Assembly (NCBI GenBank): GCA_016930085.1
Contig: JAFGHO010000061.1
Coordinates: 45,038-109,037 of the forward strand
Direction of reading: 5' to 3'
DNA: 64,000 bases
Source: Spirochaetales bacterium
Lineage (GTDB): Bacteria > Spirochaetota > Spirochaetia > SZUA-6 > JAFGRV01
The translations under genes were made by a program, and so were the position numbers. The notes beneath the pieces were generated by a model. The model made no database searches, was not told where the DNA came from, and was given only the letters and a program-made list of their open reading frames with translations. This document shows positions 45,314-54,169 of the stretch, piece by piece; the stretch's first letter is position 1; each line of letters begins with the position of its first letter.

Positions 45314-46858
45314 ATGGAGAACAATTCGACGGATTACATTCCCACCCACGGCGTGTGGGAGATCACCTATGCGTGCAACATGCGCTGTATGCATTGCGGT
45401 TCGGCCTGCGGTGAAAAATATCCGGACGAACTTACGACGGAAGAAGCCCTCGACCTCTGCGACCAGCTTGCCTCGATCGGTCTCAGAAAACTCACCCTTT
45501 CGGGCGGCGAGCCCTTTATGCGCGAGGACTGGCCGCTTCTGGCCCGGCGCCTGACCGACAGGGGCGTCGTGACGAATGCCATATCCAACGGCTGGTTTAT
45601 CGACGAACGGCTCATCGACAGGGCGTTCGAATCCGGACTGGTCAATATCGGTATCAGCATCGACGGACTCGGAGAAACACACGATACGATCAGAAAAAAG
45701 GGCTCCTTCGAACGGGTGCTCTCCGCACTCACGCTCCTCCGGAAGCGGAACATGCCCGTATCGGTCAACACCAGCATCAACAACCGTAACCTCGCCGAAC
45801 TCCCCGGCCTGAGGGACCTGCTTGTCTCAAACGGGGTGATCAAGTGGCAGTTCCAGATCGCGCGTCCCATGGGGAATTTTCTCAAACACCGCGACCTCGT
45901 GCTTTCCCCGGACCGGGTGGGCGACCTCATCGATTTCGCCCATGAGACCGTGACCTCGAAACATATCGACATTCACCTCGGCGACGATATCGGGTACTAC
46001 AGCAGAAAGCAGGACGAAATCAACCGGCGCATCACGGGCGGGAAAAAGGCTTCCTGCTGGACGGGCTGCCACGCGGGAAAACGGGTGATCGGCATTTTCG
46101 CGAACGGCGACATCAACGGCTGCCTTTCCATCCGTGACAGGGAATATATCGAAGGGAATATACGACAATTGTCGTTGAAGGAGATATGGAACCGGCCCGG
46201 GGCCTTCGCGTGGAACCGGGAACTCACCAAGAACGGCCTCGAGGGCTTCTGCCGCATTTGCGCCTTCGGAAGCCGCTGCCTCGGCGGGTGCGCGGGTTCC
46301 AAACTCACCATGACCGGGTCCATGAAGGAAAACACCTACTGTTCCTACAGGACAGAAGTCGAAAAACAGGCGGAGAAGATTGCGGCAATCGACGATTACG
46401 ACGAACTCATCCGGAGCGGGTATGCATGCATTAAGCAAAAATCATACCAGGTCGCGGCTCTCTATTTCGAACGCGCCCTGGACATCAAGCCGGACGATCC
46501 CTCCGCGATCGACAACCTCGGGTTCGTCCACTTTTTCCTTGAAAATTACGAGATATCGAAAGCCTGGAACGAACGGGCCCTCGCACTCAATCCAAAAAAC
46601 GCCTATGCGCGCAAAGGCCTGGGGTTGTGCCTTTCAAGACTCGGCAGGGTGAAGGAGGGCATATTCCATATTACCAGGGCCATTCAGCTGGCGGGGAATG
46701 ATACATCGGACTACTACATCGATCTCGCGGTGGTACTCGACGAACACAGGCGCACAAAGGAAGCGGTGAAAATTCTTGAAAGGGTGAGAAAGCATTCGGA
46801 GGATTTCAGGAAAAAAAGCGAAACCCTCTACCGGATGCTCGCGGCGAAGATAGGGTGA
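45314..46858 (+). CDS. Radical SAM/SPASM enzyme with C-terminal TPR domain
   Basis: 514 residues. The radical SAM cluster motif is CNMRCMHC (about 19-26); LSGGEPFMRED is the SAM-binding GGE motif. The SPASM-type auxiliary cluster region (about 250-350) has CWTGCHAG, GCLSIRD and a Cys-rich CRICAFGSRCLGGCAG. Residues about 370-500 form three to four TPR repeats (e.g. AALYFERALDIKPDDPSAIDN read as part of a TPR, and AWNERALALNPKNAYARKGLG). SPASM enzymes modify peptides or proteins (thioether, epimerisation, or C-C crosslinks). The TPR suggests it docks onto a protein partner. No ribosome site precedes the ATG; the start is chosen from the VWEITYACN context. Confidence 0.88.
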   Translation: MENNSTDYIPTHGVWEITYACNMRCMHCGSACGEKYPDELTTEEALDLCDQLASIGLRKLTLSGGEPFMREDWPLLARRLTDRGVVTNAISNGWFIDERLIDRAFESGLVNIGISIDGLGETHDTIRKKGSFERVLSALTLLRKRNMPVSVNTSINNRNLAELPGLRDLLVSNGVIKWQFQIARPMGNFLKHRDLVLSPDRVGDLIDFAHETVTSKHIDIHLGDDIGYYSRKQDEINRRITGGKKASCWTGCHAGKRVIGIFANGDINGCLSIRDREYIEGNIRQLSLKEIWNRPGAFAWNRELTKNGLEGFCRICAFGSRCLGGCAGSKLTMTGSMKENTYCSYRTEVEKQAEKIAAIDDYDELIRSGYACIKQKSYQVAALYFERALDIKPDDPSAIDNLGFVHFFLENYEISKAWNERALALNPKNAYARKGLGLCLSRLGRVKEGIFHITRAIQLAGNDTSDYYIDLAVVLDEHRRTKEAVKILERVRKHSEDFRKKSETLYRMLAAKIG

Positions 46859-47021
46859 GACTCTATTCCGTCGTTATCAAAGGGCCGGCAAACGGGATAA
46901 TCCTGACGATACATCAGGAGATTACAGCGGCTATTCCTGCGCTATCGATCCCCAGCCATTGTATCGATTTCATAGCACCACTTTACAGTAAAATATTCCT
47001 GTTTCTCTATAATCAACGGAC

Positions 47022-47795
47022 CTATAGCACGTACACTCCCGAGCTGTCACAAGCCACGCCGCCGCCGCCGGGAAACATGATTCCCATTTTATCACCATCC
47101 CGCCATGAATACTGTGTGGAATAATTATTTTGATAGTTACTGAATAACGATCCTAAAGACGACATTCCGCCCGTCGTGCCTTGCCCGTACTGCGGTGCGG
47201 TCTGCTGCAATGGTTGTGCAATGATCATTTGGGTCGTCATCTCTGCCATAGAAGGATCGAGACAACGCATCATGTTCAACGTCACCGCAAGACCGCTGAC
47301 CGCGGAGCGAAACAGCTCGATACTTTGATCCGGTACGAACATAAAAATAAACTGGAATATCTTTCGTTTCTCTTCTGCCTGCGCCGTGTTTCCGGTAACT
47401 TCCCAGGAGAGTGCGCATGCCTCGTGAAGCATCAGTGCGTCATCCAGGAATCCGTAAAAGCCGGGAAGGTTATCCGGCAGAAGATCGCGGGGCTGTACAA
47501 AGTAGGCAAGGCCTGCGGCGATGACGCAACGAAATGCGGGTTCTCCTCCCCCTTTCCGCAGCATCTGTGTCATTTCCTCGGCAATTGCAGGAATACCTTT
47601 GGTTACCCCAAGTTGCGCCAGGCAAAGCGTCGAGAATGCGCCTTCGATATTTTCCGCCTCGATACCCTGGGCCTGCAGCTCTCGTTTGAAGTTCGGTTTC
47701 ATCTTCAGCAGTTGGGCGGCAAATTTCGGCGCTTCGGCCATGGGATCCATTTTGTTTATTCGAGAACAAGTCTCATCGATCAGTTTAAATAACAT
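47022..47795 (-). CDS. DUF1232 (YkvA-like) protein, last gene of the nucleotide-patatin operon
   Basis: 257 residues from ATG 47795 (AAGGAGG site). The DUF1232 signature is present as YFVQPRDLLPDNLPGFYGFLDD (read in two parts: YFVQPRDLLPD and GFYGFLDD), near residues 97-118. It is followed by helical segments (LFRSAVSGLAVTLNMM) and a Gln/Gly/Ser-rich tail ending VACDSSGVYVL. DUF1232 proteins are small, often membrane-associated, of unknown function. It starts 45 bases after the upstream TIR-like gene, so it is likely co-transcribed. Possible role: membrane attachment or control of the phospholipase; this is inference. Confidence 0.8.
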   Translation of the reverse strand: MLFKLIDETCSRINKMDPMAEAPKFAAQLLKMKPNFKRELQAQGIEAENIEGAFSTLCLAQLGVTKGIPAIAEEMTQMLRKGGGEPAFRCVIAAGLAYFVQPRDLLPDNLPGFYGFLDDALMLHEACALSWEVTGNTAQAEEKRKIFQFIFMFVPDQSIELFRSAVSGLAVTLNMMRCLDPSMAEMTTQMIIAQPLQQTAPQYGQGTTGGMSSLGSLFSNYQNNYSTQYSWRDGDKMGIMFPGGGGVACDSSGVYVL

Positions 47796-47839
47796 GAAAA
47801 CCTCCTTAAAAAAACTCTTATTTGTCATAGATTCATCGA

Positions 47840-50128
47840 CTATTTATGTTTGAGGAAATCATACACTTCACTTCCGAGTGTTTCCTCGAATCGTGCATTA
47901 TCGTAGCCCGCAATCCGGAATCTGCTGATGGATTTGAATACGTTTATTGCGGGATCACCCTGGCACATCATCTTCACATTCTTGCCGAGCGTATGAGCAA
48001 TACCCAGTTCGAGAGCGACATTCGGATTGAAACCGGTGATGTCGACGAGTACATGCGTTGAGCGGGCAATAGCCATCCAGATCGAACGAATGACATGAGG
48101 GTCATTTTCCTCGTCGCCGCGTATGTATTCGATTCCTGCTTTATTGCATACAGCCCGTACAACCTCTCTCGCCCTGTCCGCCCATGCGGGTCCGAACGGC
48201 ATTACATGGAAAAGCATCGGTTTCCCGGTTTCAGGAAAAACCGGCGGCCATACGGGATTAATCAGCATTGTCTCGCCGTCCTTGAGGTAATCGAACAGCT
48301 TCGATAGTGTTCGTGTCACCGCGAGAGGATCCGGTGAGTCGTGAAGCCCGGAGAGTATTCGGAGTGTCTGGTCCACATAGATATTCGGATGAGGCCGTTT
48401 GTAAGATCCGAGAACGAATTCCAGCGTTTTTTGAACCCCGCCTTCCCGATACGCCGGATGCATTCGTGCGATAGTCTGATCGATAGCCATAGCAAGCGCT
48501 GTATAGTCTTCGTTCCTTTTCTTGATAACAACAGGATTAATATCGATATCAAACGGCACTGTCTGATTTTCCGCTACTGCCACCAAAACCGGTTTCCCAA
48601 GTGTCAACGCAATGCCGAGCTCGTACATCACATGAGCCATCACACGGCCGTCTGAAGCCCTGAGGTCGAAAATGGCCAGTAGCGTCTTGTGCATCTGATT
48701 CCATCGCGCGGTCGCATATGTTTCTCCAATCGGTTCGGCAATAATGGAAAGCCCGAACCGGCGACAGACTTCCGTAAAAAAAACGAGACCGTTCGCCGGG
48801 CCTGAATGAAATACCGCATTTGTATCCGCCGCTGAATTCGAAACCTTCCATACCGGTTTTGCAGGCATGGTATTCATTCGTGCAGAAAAGTTCCTGATTG
48901 CCATGGCAAGGGGACGCAGCACCTCTCTTTCAATAGTCGAGGCCGCCGAATCATCGTTCCCGGTTTCGTAAATTCTTCTGTCAAGTCTCGCGGCCCGTAA
49001 ATTCAGGTCGAGGAGTTCCCTGCGCTCTTCCTCACCCTTTTCCGTGCGAAACATTTCCTCGAGTAAATATCGGCGAAGCAGCCAGTTGAGTTCTACCAGG
49101 CCGGCGGCTCGCGTGCCTTTTCGCGGTCGCTCGATACCGTGACTGAGATAATGAGCCGCTTCGAACATACTGCCCGTCATTTCTCCCATCTTTTGCCTTT
49201 TATTCAACAACGCGTTAATGTCGTTTTCATCGCCCGCAAGTATGTTACCAACGTCGGCAAGCAGATCGCGTAAACCTGCCGCATGATCTTTACCGACTAT
49301 TCCCTTTTCACTGTCCGAACGAAGACGCTCCGCCAACAGTGTCAATATCTGTTTGTTTTGGGGATCCATTTCTCCCGATTCCGCAGCTTTCTCGTTTATA
49401 GCTTTTATCTGCTCCCGTATTTCTTTGAACTTTTCGCCTTTCTTCAAGCCTTCCGGTAACATTTCGATAACGCCTGAAAGCCGGGCCATGATCCCGGTTA
49501 TCCCACCATCGCTTTTCATGAGGGTGTTCATTTTTCCGGCAATTTCCCCCACATCTCCACCGGCTGCGAGCTTTTCCCGGAGACCGGCCATTTCACTGAT
49601 GCTCCGGTTGATGGAACCGGCAATGGGTGCAGCCGAAAGCAAAGCCTCCACCGAGTGCAAGGCATCGTCGGCCTGTGCGAGAAACTCCGGCGCATGAGTC
49701 GCAAAATACGCTCTCGCAACGAGGAGATACTTCCTTGCTCTGGAAAGCCGGTCGACGTCGTTCGGATCGATGAGCCGCAGCGTGTTCGCAAAGTTGAAAT
49801 AGAGTTTTGCCTGCTCCAGCTCATCCGACTGGCCTTCAAGAAGATGCTCGGCCGTCTGATACGCCTCGCTCGCTTTCAAAAGCATATCTTTGCCTTTGGC
49901 AGGCATCAGATCCGAATACATGCAGCCAATGAACCGATACGTCCGGCTCTGCTCGATTCGACTGAAATCGTTCGCCTTCATTTGATGCGCAATTTTCATG
50001 AGTTCCTCGATAGCAAGGAGTGACTCCTTTACGAATTCTTCTCCCAATCGTGACGGCCAGACTGCATCGAGCGCCTTGTTCGCCCTCGCCATAACCTGCT
50101 CTCTGTAATGTATGACATCCTGTATCAT
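47840..50128 (-). CDS. TPR-like helical protein with two nucleoside-deoxyribosyltransferase/TIR-like domains
   Basis: 762 residues; AAGGAG precedes the ATG. Residues 1-160 are helical repeats (TPR-like), 170-430 are a long alpha-helical, coiled-coil-prone region. The first Rossmann-like domain (about 447-535) has LAIFDLRASDG and VMYELGIALTLGKPVLVAVAE. The second (about 638-745) is more complete: FHVMPFG (643-646), THVLVDITGFNPNVALELG (693-709, Glu707 a candidate catalytic residue) and AHTLGKNV. The pattern (I/V)MPFG...D(I/L)T-x-x-NPNV-x-(Y/L)ELG matches a deoxyribosyltransferase/TIR-like family found in conflict systems. It may cleave NAD-like or nucleotide ligands, or bind them. Role in defence is inferred. 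Confidence 0.7.
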   Translation of the reverse strand: MIQDVIHYREQVMARANKALDAVWPSRLGEEFVKESLLAIEELMKIAHQMKANDFSRIEQSRTYRFIGCMYSDLMPAKGKDMLLKASEAYQTAEHLLEGQSDELEQAKLYFNFANTLRLIDPNDVDRLSRARKYLLVARAYFATHAPEFLAQADDALHSVEALLSAAPIAGSINRSISEMAGLREKLAAGGDVGEIAGKMNTLMKSDGGITGIMARLSGVIEMLPEGLKKGEKFKEIREQIKAINEKAAESGEMDPQNKQILTLLAERLRSDSEKGIVGKDHAAGLRDLLADVGNILAGDENDINALLNKRQKMGEMTGSMFEAAHYLSHGIERPRKGTRAAGLVELNWLLRRYLLEEMFRTEKGEEERRELLDLNLRAARLDRRIYETGNDDSAASTIEREVLRPLAMAIRNFSARMNTMPAKPVWKVSNSAADTNAVFHSGPANGLVFFTEVCRRFGLSIIAEPIGETYATARWNQMHKTLLAIFDLRASDGRVMAHVMYELGIALTLGKPVLVAVAENQTVPFDIDINPVVIKKRNEDYTALAMAIDQTIARMHPAYREGGVQKTLEFVLGSYKRPHPNIYVDQTLRILSGLHDSPDPLAVTRTLSKLFDYLKDGETMLINPVWPPVFPETGKPMLFHVMPFGPAWADRAREVVRAVCNKAGIEYIRGDEENDPHVIRSIWMAIARSTHVLVDITGFNPNVALELGIAHTLGKNVKMMCQGDPAINVFKSISRFRIAGYDNARFEETLGSEVYDFLKHK

Positions 50129-50201
50129 AAAAATCTCCTTTCAAGAGATTGCCGCAAAAAGTCTAAAGGAAATTCGACGCGTACCCGTATATCGGTAGCC
50201 A

Positions 50202-51323
50202 TCAGAAGAAATGTTTCACGTTTACCTTTTTTTCGGCAAGAGTTTTTCCGATTTTCTGCAACTCATGGATGTGGTCGACGGCATCGAGTTTTTGCACATC
50301 ACAGGACTTTATTTCCGGAAGACCCATTGCGTTGAGCGCTTCCTGCGACAACCCGGTGTTATACCGGGCGTACGTGAAGAGTTTTGGAGAAACAGGCCCC
50401 TTTTTGCCGATCATATCCCAGACTTCCCGATCGATGACGTCCCCGCAAACGCATTTGCCGAATGTACGGCACAGAAAATCCTGTTCGTTCATGGCAGCGG
50501 AAATAAGCGCCGAAGGGAGCGCTGCTGCATTATATAAGACGTTCATGTCGGAAACAGCAAGCTTTTTATCGGCGAGTGCATCCATGCCCGTACCGACAGA
50601 AATGACGAGAAGGTTATCCTCCCCGGCTTGCCAGTTCATATTGTAAGGTTCGGTTGTGGCCATGAGAAACGCCTGAAATGCGGGATTGTTGCATGTTGTG
50701 ACGCCGCCGTCCATGAAGATGAATTCGTTTGGTCCCATTATTATCTTTTCCGGCGGAAAATAGACGGGAGCCGCGGTACTCGCCCGTATGAGTTGCCAAA
50801 GCGGAAAGTCGAGATTGCAGTCGAAATACGGCTTTTCCCTGCGATCCGGGAGATTGTATTTCGCGAACGGATTATTGGATAACGGCCACGGCGAATCCGT
50901 TGTCGCATTTCGCATCACTAACATGAGTACGGTACGGAGTTTGTCGCTTCCGAGTTTCGTATCCTTGCCGTAAACCTTCTTCATGGTTTCTACGAGTTTC
51001 GTATCTTCGTACTGGTACATAAACCGTTTCAGAAGGGACGCCTTATCGAACATGCTGTGCCCGCTTGCACTATAGAAGTCACGGATCCTGTCAACACTCA
51101 TTCCGAGTGAAATGCACGCGCCGATGATCGCCCCGGTGCTCGTTCCGGCCACAAAATCGAAATAGTCCGCCAGCACGAATTTCGGACCTTTGTTTAATTT
51201 CCTGCGCAACAGGGTTTCAATTTTCCCGAGCACCTCGATTTCGATGATACCCCTGATACCGCCGCCGTCCAGGGCAAGTATTTTTTTCGGACCGGCCGAT
51301 TTTATTCTTTCAGCTACCGTCAT
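50202..51323 (-). CDS. Patatin-like phospholipase
   Basis: 373 residues. Oxyanion-hole motif DGGGIRG (19-25), nucleophile elbow GTSTG with Ser62, and catalytic Asp205 in MDGG, giving a complete Ser-Asp dyad. GAGGT precedes the ATG, and the gap to the upstream TIR/SLOG gene is four bases. Patatin phospholipases hydrolyse membrane phospholipids; several (CapV) are the effectors of cyclic-nucleotide (CBASS) defence. No cyclic nucleotide synthase lies here, so activation would have to come from the neighbouring nucleotide-handling proteins. It lacks a signal peptide and is likely cytoplasmic. Alternative: housekeeping lipid turnover. Confidence 0.9.
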   Translation of the reverse strand: MTVAERIKSAGPKKILALDGGGIRGIIEIEVLGKIETLLRRKLNKGPKFVLADYFDFVAGTSTGAIIGACISLGMSVDRIRDFYSASGHSMFDKASLLKRFMYQYEDTKLVETMKKVYGKDTKLGSDKLRTVLMLVMRNATTDSPWPLSNNPFAKYNLPDRREKPYFDCNLDFPLWQLIRASTAAPVYFPPEKIIMGPNEFIFMDGGVTTCNNPAFQAFLMATTEPYNMNWQAGEDNLLVISVGTGMDALADKKLAVSDMNVLYNAAALPSALISAAMNEQDFLCRTFGKCVCGDVIDREVWDMIGKKGPVSPKLFTYARYNTGLSQEALNAMGLPEIKSCDVQKLDAVDHIHELQKIGKTLAEKKVNVKHFF

Positions 51324-51327
51324 GTCA

Positions 51328-53277
51328 CTACCTCCACAATTTTTTCGTATCGAGCATGAAGACCCGGCCCGAACGTTTTTTCACTTCATCATACATGTGG
51401 CCTGTACCTCCCGGACCATCTCCTGCCTCCCCGTTCCAGAGGCAGATAAAATCAAGCTTGTCGGCTCCCCATGCCAAAGCAGCGTACAGCTGCCAGAGGT
51501 TGTTTCGTTCATATGGGTCTTTCTTTGGAGGAACCGTCCCCAGTTCTGCCGGCATAGAATAGAGTTTGGTATTCCTGTTTCGTTTCACGGTATAGAAGCG
51601 TTCGCGCCATTGCTCTCCGGCAAAGGTAACGGATGCCGGAAGAAATTCCTGTTCATCGAACGGTATGCGTATCTCGATACGCATATCCCTGGCAAGGCAC
51701 GCTTCCGCAAAGAGGAGGTCGCCCCCGCACGCTCCCCCGCAAAGAGCGAGGTCGTCCGATGAAGCCCCTAATTCATCCAGTTTCCTTTCTATCGCCTGAG
51801 CCGCCAGCTTCTCTTTCCCGGGCGGAAACCTGGGATTACGTCTGTCCGGAGCGTCGATCATGTGTCCGCTGAAAAGGAAAACCTTCCTTGGTTTCCACAC
51901 TGCTTCCAGCTTTTCCATAACCCGGTCGAAACAAAGTATCGCGGCACCGACCTGCTCGGGACGAAATCCCAGGTCCCGTAAAAGACACAGCTGTTGCAGC
52001 GATGATTCCAGGGCAAACCGATCACCGCCAGCCGCCGCGACGGCATCTTTATAAGCTCTCTCGACAACAGCGGTATCGCCGCAAAGGACTTCGAGATCGC
52101 CGAGCGTCGCCCTCGCCCAGTAATCCTTGCATTCGGGAGTCTCCCTTGAAAGCGCGCATCGAATGCACCAACGTATCCCGCCTTCCATTTCCCTGTATAA
52201 GGCAAACATGCTTTCATCACCTGTCAGGTGATGCAGCAGCCGGATGAGCGTCGCCGTATTAATGGCGGAATAATAATGTGCCGGATCCATCATGGACCCC
52301 TTTTTGTATGCTTCGATTGACGAAAGCAAAATCGCATCTTCCCTGGCCGCATCGTTTTTCATTTCTTCGACGGTTCGGCCTTCTTTTCGCCACGTGTCGA
52401 CCCACCTGTCTTTTTCAACCCTCCCCAGGAGTGCGAGAATTTCTGCGTTGTCCGGGTTTTTTTCAGCGAGATCTTTAATATGAATACCGGCTTCCTCGAA
52501 TTTAGCGAGGCGTCCGAGGAGAATGCCTTTTTGCATCAGACTCTCCAAATCTTCGGGATCGACCGACAGCGCTTCTTCATACTGCTCGAGGGCAAATGAG
52601 AATTGCCCGAGTTTGAGCAGGGATTTGCCTGCACAACGATATGCTTCCATCCGAAGAATCTGTACAGGTGCTTCAGCCGCAAGAACGATGATGTCTTGCG
52701 GCCGCATTTTCTCCTGTGCAACCTTGACGCGTTTTTCCCATTCCTCGTGTTTCTCCCAGAACTCGGTTATCTTCCCGACTCTGAGGGACTTCCAGTCGTT
52801 TTCCATGAGATTCGGCAGGAGTATGTAAACCGGGCTGATTTTTCTGCTGTGCCACGACGCCATCGTCTCTGTTGCCATCGAAGTAAGTGCATCCATATCG
52901 GCTTCAAGAAAATCGGGATCCGGCACGCCATCCTTCAGGTGATAATGAAGCTTTCGATCCGTATAGATATCGAACGGCTGGGACTCCCTCGTGCTCTGAA
53001 TCAGGATAATGCCTCGAGCCCGGAGTGCGTGCCGAACACCCAATTCGTACCAGACGTTCGGATTATCAATCGTAAGGTCCGCTATGACGAGGTCTGCAAG
53101 GAGCAGCTCCTGAAACATGTCTGCCCTTATCTCGCCGGCACGGAGTTCCTTGTCTGCCCGGAAGACCTCGTATCCGGCCGATTCAATCGCGGGTTCGATG
53201 TATTGATCATATATCGTATCGAAATTGATACCTTCCTTCATTCCGAATGGCATTGCGACAAACACATGCAAAGGCAC
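51328..53277 (-). CDS. Deoxyribosyltransferase/TIR-like + TPR (DUF4071-like) + SLOG-like protein
   Basis: 649 residues from GTG 53277, which has AAGGAG six bases upstream; a TTG seven codons earlier lacks a site. Residues 5-113: VFVAMPFGM, ADLVIADLTIDNPNVWYELG (Glu78 the candidate catalytic residue). About 115-455: helical TPR region (e.g. CAGKSLLKLGQFSFALEQY), like proteins with a TRAFs-binding/DUF4071 annotation. About 463-649: a SLOG-like Rossmann domain, VFLFSGHMID at the start and CGGACGGDLLFAEACLA (514-520 glycine-rich loop). SLOG domains bind or process nucleotides. The start of a tightly packed operon with patatin. The composite reads as a nucleotide sensor-generator; defence function is inferred. 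Confidence 0.75.
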   Translation of the reverse strand: MPLHVFVAMPFGMKEGINFDTIYDQYIEPAIESAGYEVFRADKELRAGEIRADMFQELLLADLVIADLTIDNPNVWYELGVRHALRARGIILIQSTRESQPFDIYTDRKLHYHLKDGVPDPDFLEADMDALTSMATETMASWHSRKISPVYILLPNLMENDWKSLRVGKITEFWEKHEEWEKRVKVAQEKMRPQDIIVLAAEAPVQILRMEAYRCAGKSLLKLGQFSFALEQYEEALSVDPEDLESLMQKGILLGRLAKFEEAGIHIKDLAEKNPDNAEILALLGRVEKDRWVDTWRKEGRTVEEMKNDAAREDAILLSSIEAYKKGSMMDPAHYYSAINTATLIRLLHHLTGDESMFALYREMEGGIRWCIRCALSRETPECKDYWARATLGDLEVLCGDTAVVERAYKDAVAAAGGDRFALESSLQQLCLLRDLGFRPEQVGAAILCFDRVMEKLEAVWKPRKVFLFSGHMIDAPDRRNPRFPPGKEKLAAQAIERKLDELGASSDDLALCGGACGGDLLFAEACLARDMRIEIRIPFDEQEFLPASVTFAGEQWRERFYTVKRNRNTKLYSMPAELGTVPPKKDPYERNNLWQLYAALAWGADKLDFICLWNGEAGDGPGGTGHMYDEVKKRSGRVFMLDTKKLWR

Positions 53278-53531
53278 ATCGAACTCCTTGTTTCCCAATA
53301 TATTTCTCTCTGATATAATTTCTACCTTAAAATTTGCAAGAAAATCGTCAACACACCATCATGCGGGATTATGTTATAACACAATCGCAAAGCTGTCTAC
53401 AAAAAAAAATATAAAGATACAATAAAACCGCGACATTTGCATAGAATTTGTAAATCCTGTATGTTTCCGGCAATCCCGCCGGGCGGGATCGTCACCTGTC
53501 TACCCGGGAAACCGGGAGAAAGCACGTCAAT

Positions 53532-53807
53532 TCAGACCGGACCATATACTGCCTGTGTTTTCATGGGATATGAGTGGTTAAAATGGGCGTTGAGACCAAA
53601 TTCGTTTGCGACCTGGTCGAGAAGCCCCTTCAGGTCCCCGATCCAAAAGCCGTGAAAGACCTTCTGCGAGGTTTCATACACGAACCGGTTCACGGCCGCG
53701 ATCCATCCCACCCTCCCATCCGCGTCGAGTATCCTTTTACCGGATGTGTGCAGATAGTCGGTAGTGCCAGAAAATACGACAATTGTCTGTATCATGAATA
53801 AATGCAA
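53532..53807 (-). CDS. Unrecognised short ORF, possibly a remnant
   Basis: 91 residues, no signal peptide. The part ILDADGRVGWIAAVNRFVYE...GDLKGLLDQVANEFGLNAHF has a protein-like composition but matches no family I know. There is no convincing ribosome site and it is flanked by non-coding A/T-rich DNA. The rest of the 53278-54169 stretch holds two GC-rich dyads near 53474-53518 and otherwise nothing I can support. Confidence 0.25.
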   Translation of the reverse strand: MHLFMIQTIVVFSGTTDYLHTSGKRILDADGRVGWIAAVNRFVYETSQKVFHGFWIGDLKGLLDQVANEFGLNAHFNHSYPMKTQAVYGPV

Positions 53808-54169
53808 GACGAGATAATGCTTAATTGCTATACTCCCGCTTTCTTGTATCTTTCAATAGAATACCATATCCTGCTTTTTTTATAATAGGTCGATAGCCTA
53901 TTTTTTAATAGGATAATCGACCGGCTGGATTCCTCTGTAACAGATATATAATTCTATCCGGATGTTGATCGAAAATATACAGGAATATTCCAATTAACAT
54001 AGATTACTGTAAATCAAATATACATATGAATCCTTCTGAGTCCTAAAAAACGAGAAATGATTCATAATATTTCAGAGAAAAAGTGAAATTCATTATCGTG
54101 TTTTGCAAAAAAGTAAAATCAAGTTGAAGGGCTTATATTCTTCAATATAGTGTTTATACGGAAAGATCG

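Noticed and set aside
47022..53277. Classification as CBASS
   Set aside because: The patatin could suggest it, but no CD-NTase, Cap2 or Cap3 gene is present. The neighbours are deoxyribosyltransferase/TIR-like, SLOG and DUF1232.
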